Assembly: GCF_023650955.1 (NCBI RefSeq)
Contig: NZ_CP098039.1
Span: 930,001-994,000, forward strand
Direction: 5' to 3'
From: Thermosynechococcus sp. HN-54
GTDB taxonomy: Bacteria; Cyanobacteriota; Cyanobacteriia; Thermosynechococcales; Thermosynechococcaceae
DNA length: 64,000 nucleotides
Shown here: piece after piece, positions 63,253 through 64,000 of the stretch
Position numbering within the stretch: the stretch's first letter is position 1
Layout: every line of letters starts with the position of its first letter
Notes under the pieces: generated by a model
Told to the model about the DNA's origin: nothing
The model's input: only the letters and a program-made list of their open reading frames with translations
The model's database searches: none
Made by a program: the position numbers and the translations under genes

Positions 63253-64000
63253 GTGGATTTTCTCGGTCAGTTTTTGCAGGATTTTGTCAAGCAGTTACAG
63301 TCACCTACCCTTGGTTTCCTAATTGGTGGCATGGTGATTGCAGCCCTAGGTAGCCAACTCCAGATTCCCGATGCCATCTATAAGTTCATTATTTTTATGT
63401 TGCTCATGAAGGTTGGCCTCAGCGGTGGCATTGCGATTCGCAGTTCCAACTTGCAGGAGATGCTCTTGCCAGCACTTTTTGCTGTGGTCATGGGTATTCT
63501 TATTGTCTTTATTGGCCGTTATACCTTAGCCAAGCTACCGAAGGTCAAAACCGTTGACGCGATCGCCACCGCAGGCCTATTTGGGGCTGTAAGTGGTTCG
63601 ACGATGGCAGCAGCGGTGACGGCTCTGGAGGCGCAGAAAATTAGCTACGAACCTTGGGCCCCCGCACTGTATCCGTTTATGGATATTCCTGCCTTGGTGA
63701 CAGCGATTGTCGTTGCCAGCATTTACCTCAAGAAAAAACAGGAGAAAAAGGCGCCGGCTTCCCTCAGTGCCGTTGGTGCCTATGCCGGTTCAGGGAGCGC
63801 CACAGGTTATGCCAGTAGCACGAGTGAGTACCCCACCACTGCCAGTGAATACCGCAGTCAACAAAGCAAACGAGTCAGAATCTGGCCGATTGTCAAAGAG
63901 AGTCTGCAAGGGGCAGCCCTTTCGGCACTCCTTCTAGGGCTTGCTTTGGGTATCTTTACCCGTCCCGACAGTGTCTATGAGAGTTTTTACAACCCTCTGT
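63253..64000 (+). CDS. sbtA: Sodium-dependent bicarbonate transporter SbtA, C-terminus outside window
   Basis: High-affinity Na+/HCO3- symporter of the CO2-concentrating mechanism. The GTG start has AAGGAGG 10 nt upstream. 249 codons are visible. The N-terminal five membrane helices (LGFLIGGMVIAALGSQL, FIIFMLLMKVGLSGGIAI, AGLFGAVSGSTMAAAVTAL and so on) are followed by the cytosolic loop (KKKQEKKAPASLSAVG, SSTSEYPTT, YRSQQSKR) typical of SbtA. The helices of the second half begin at 63900 and run off the edge. Usually cotranscribed with the PII-like sbtB, which would lie to the right. Confidence 0.95.
   Translation, partial: MDFLGQFLQDFVKQLQSPTLGFLIGGMVIAALGSQLQIPDAIYKFIIFMLLMKVGLSGGIAIRSSNLQEMLLPALFAVVMGILIVFIGRYTLAKLPKVKTVDAIATAGLFGAVSGSTMAAAVTALEAQKISYEPWAPALYPFMDIPALVTAIVVASIYLKKKQEKKAPASLSAVGAYAGSGSATGYASSTSEYPTTASEYRSQQSKRVRIWPIVKESLQGAALSALLLGLALGIFTRPDSVYESFYNPL

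Noticed and set aside
1-64000. tRNA or rRNA genes
   Set aside because: No cloverleaf with a T-loop GTTCRANNC or rRNA-like conserved stretch was found in the gaps; a tRNAscan run would settle it.

Overview
The window looks like a chromosomal segment of a thermophilic unicellular cyanobacterium, most likely Thermosynechococcus or a close relative. This rests on cyanobacteria-restricted genes (raf1, clpR, a one-helix Hlip, sbtA, DUF3155 and DUF3084 proteins), very frequent HIP1 palindromes (GCGATCGC), tight gene packing, and proteins that resemble those remembered from T. elongatus. The genus is an inference from memory, not a database result. No tRNA, rRNA or CRISPR array was seen.

Layout. 1-3761 (minus): purM (cut by the left edge), a low-molecular-weight tyrosine phosphatase, murG and accC, coupled by 1-nt stop/start overlaps. 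3898-10841 (plus): speA, an SRPBCC protein, an SLH lipoprotein, a signal peptide peptidase, aroH, a CBS protein and a CapA-like protein. 10842-13579 is a small mobile island: an intact IS4-type element with 13-bp terminal inverted repeats and a 9-bp target duplication, two small genes, and two decayed relatives of the same element. 13580-17335: NIL-ferredoxin, Uma2 nuclease, retropepsin-like protein, RdgB, and a protein with four 22-residue Tyr-rich repeats. 17332-24023 (minus): two tandem cellulose-synthase-like GT2-PilZ proteins, an HlyD-like adaptor and a frameshifted gamma-glutamylcyclotransferase.

24048-28820 (minus): trmL and the outer-membrane cluster bamA-lpxC-fabZ-lpxA. 28939-35248 is mixed housekeeping: redoxin, surE, xthA, a DUF3084 coiled-coil protein, cax and a transglutaminase. 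35354-36771 is an AT-rich two-gene cassette of unknown function whose first gene carries an in-frame stop. Convergent to it lies a good candidate for the small RNA Yfr1. 37012-44352: DUF3155, an anion transporter, a cell-wall amidase, a heptose-kinase-like PfkB protein and glmM. 44693-50122: metF-like, DUF427, an ABC ATPase, and a Wza/Wzc pair for polysaccharide export.

50142-55913 (minus) is one compact run, lysA-cdaA-uppS-upp-thrB-raf1, placing a c-di-AMP synthase among cell-wall precursor genes. 56047-62550: prohibitin, clpR, an LCP protein, polyprenyl synthase, a Hlip-ABC ATPase pair and sdhB. The right end has a YnfA-family gene and the start of sbtA, behind a leader with a perfect dyad and a strong hairpin.

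The main theme is the cell envelope: peptidoglycan precursors (murG, glmM, lysA, uppS), lipid A and outer-membrane assembly, two exopolysaccharide systems, an LCP ligase and an amidase, with two nucleotide second-messenger inputs (PilZ for c-di-GMP, CdaA for c-di-AMP).
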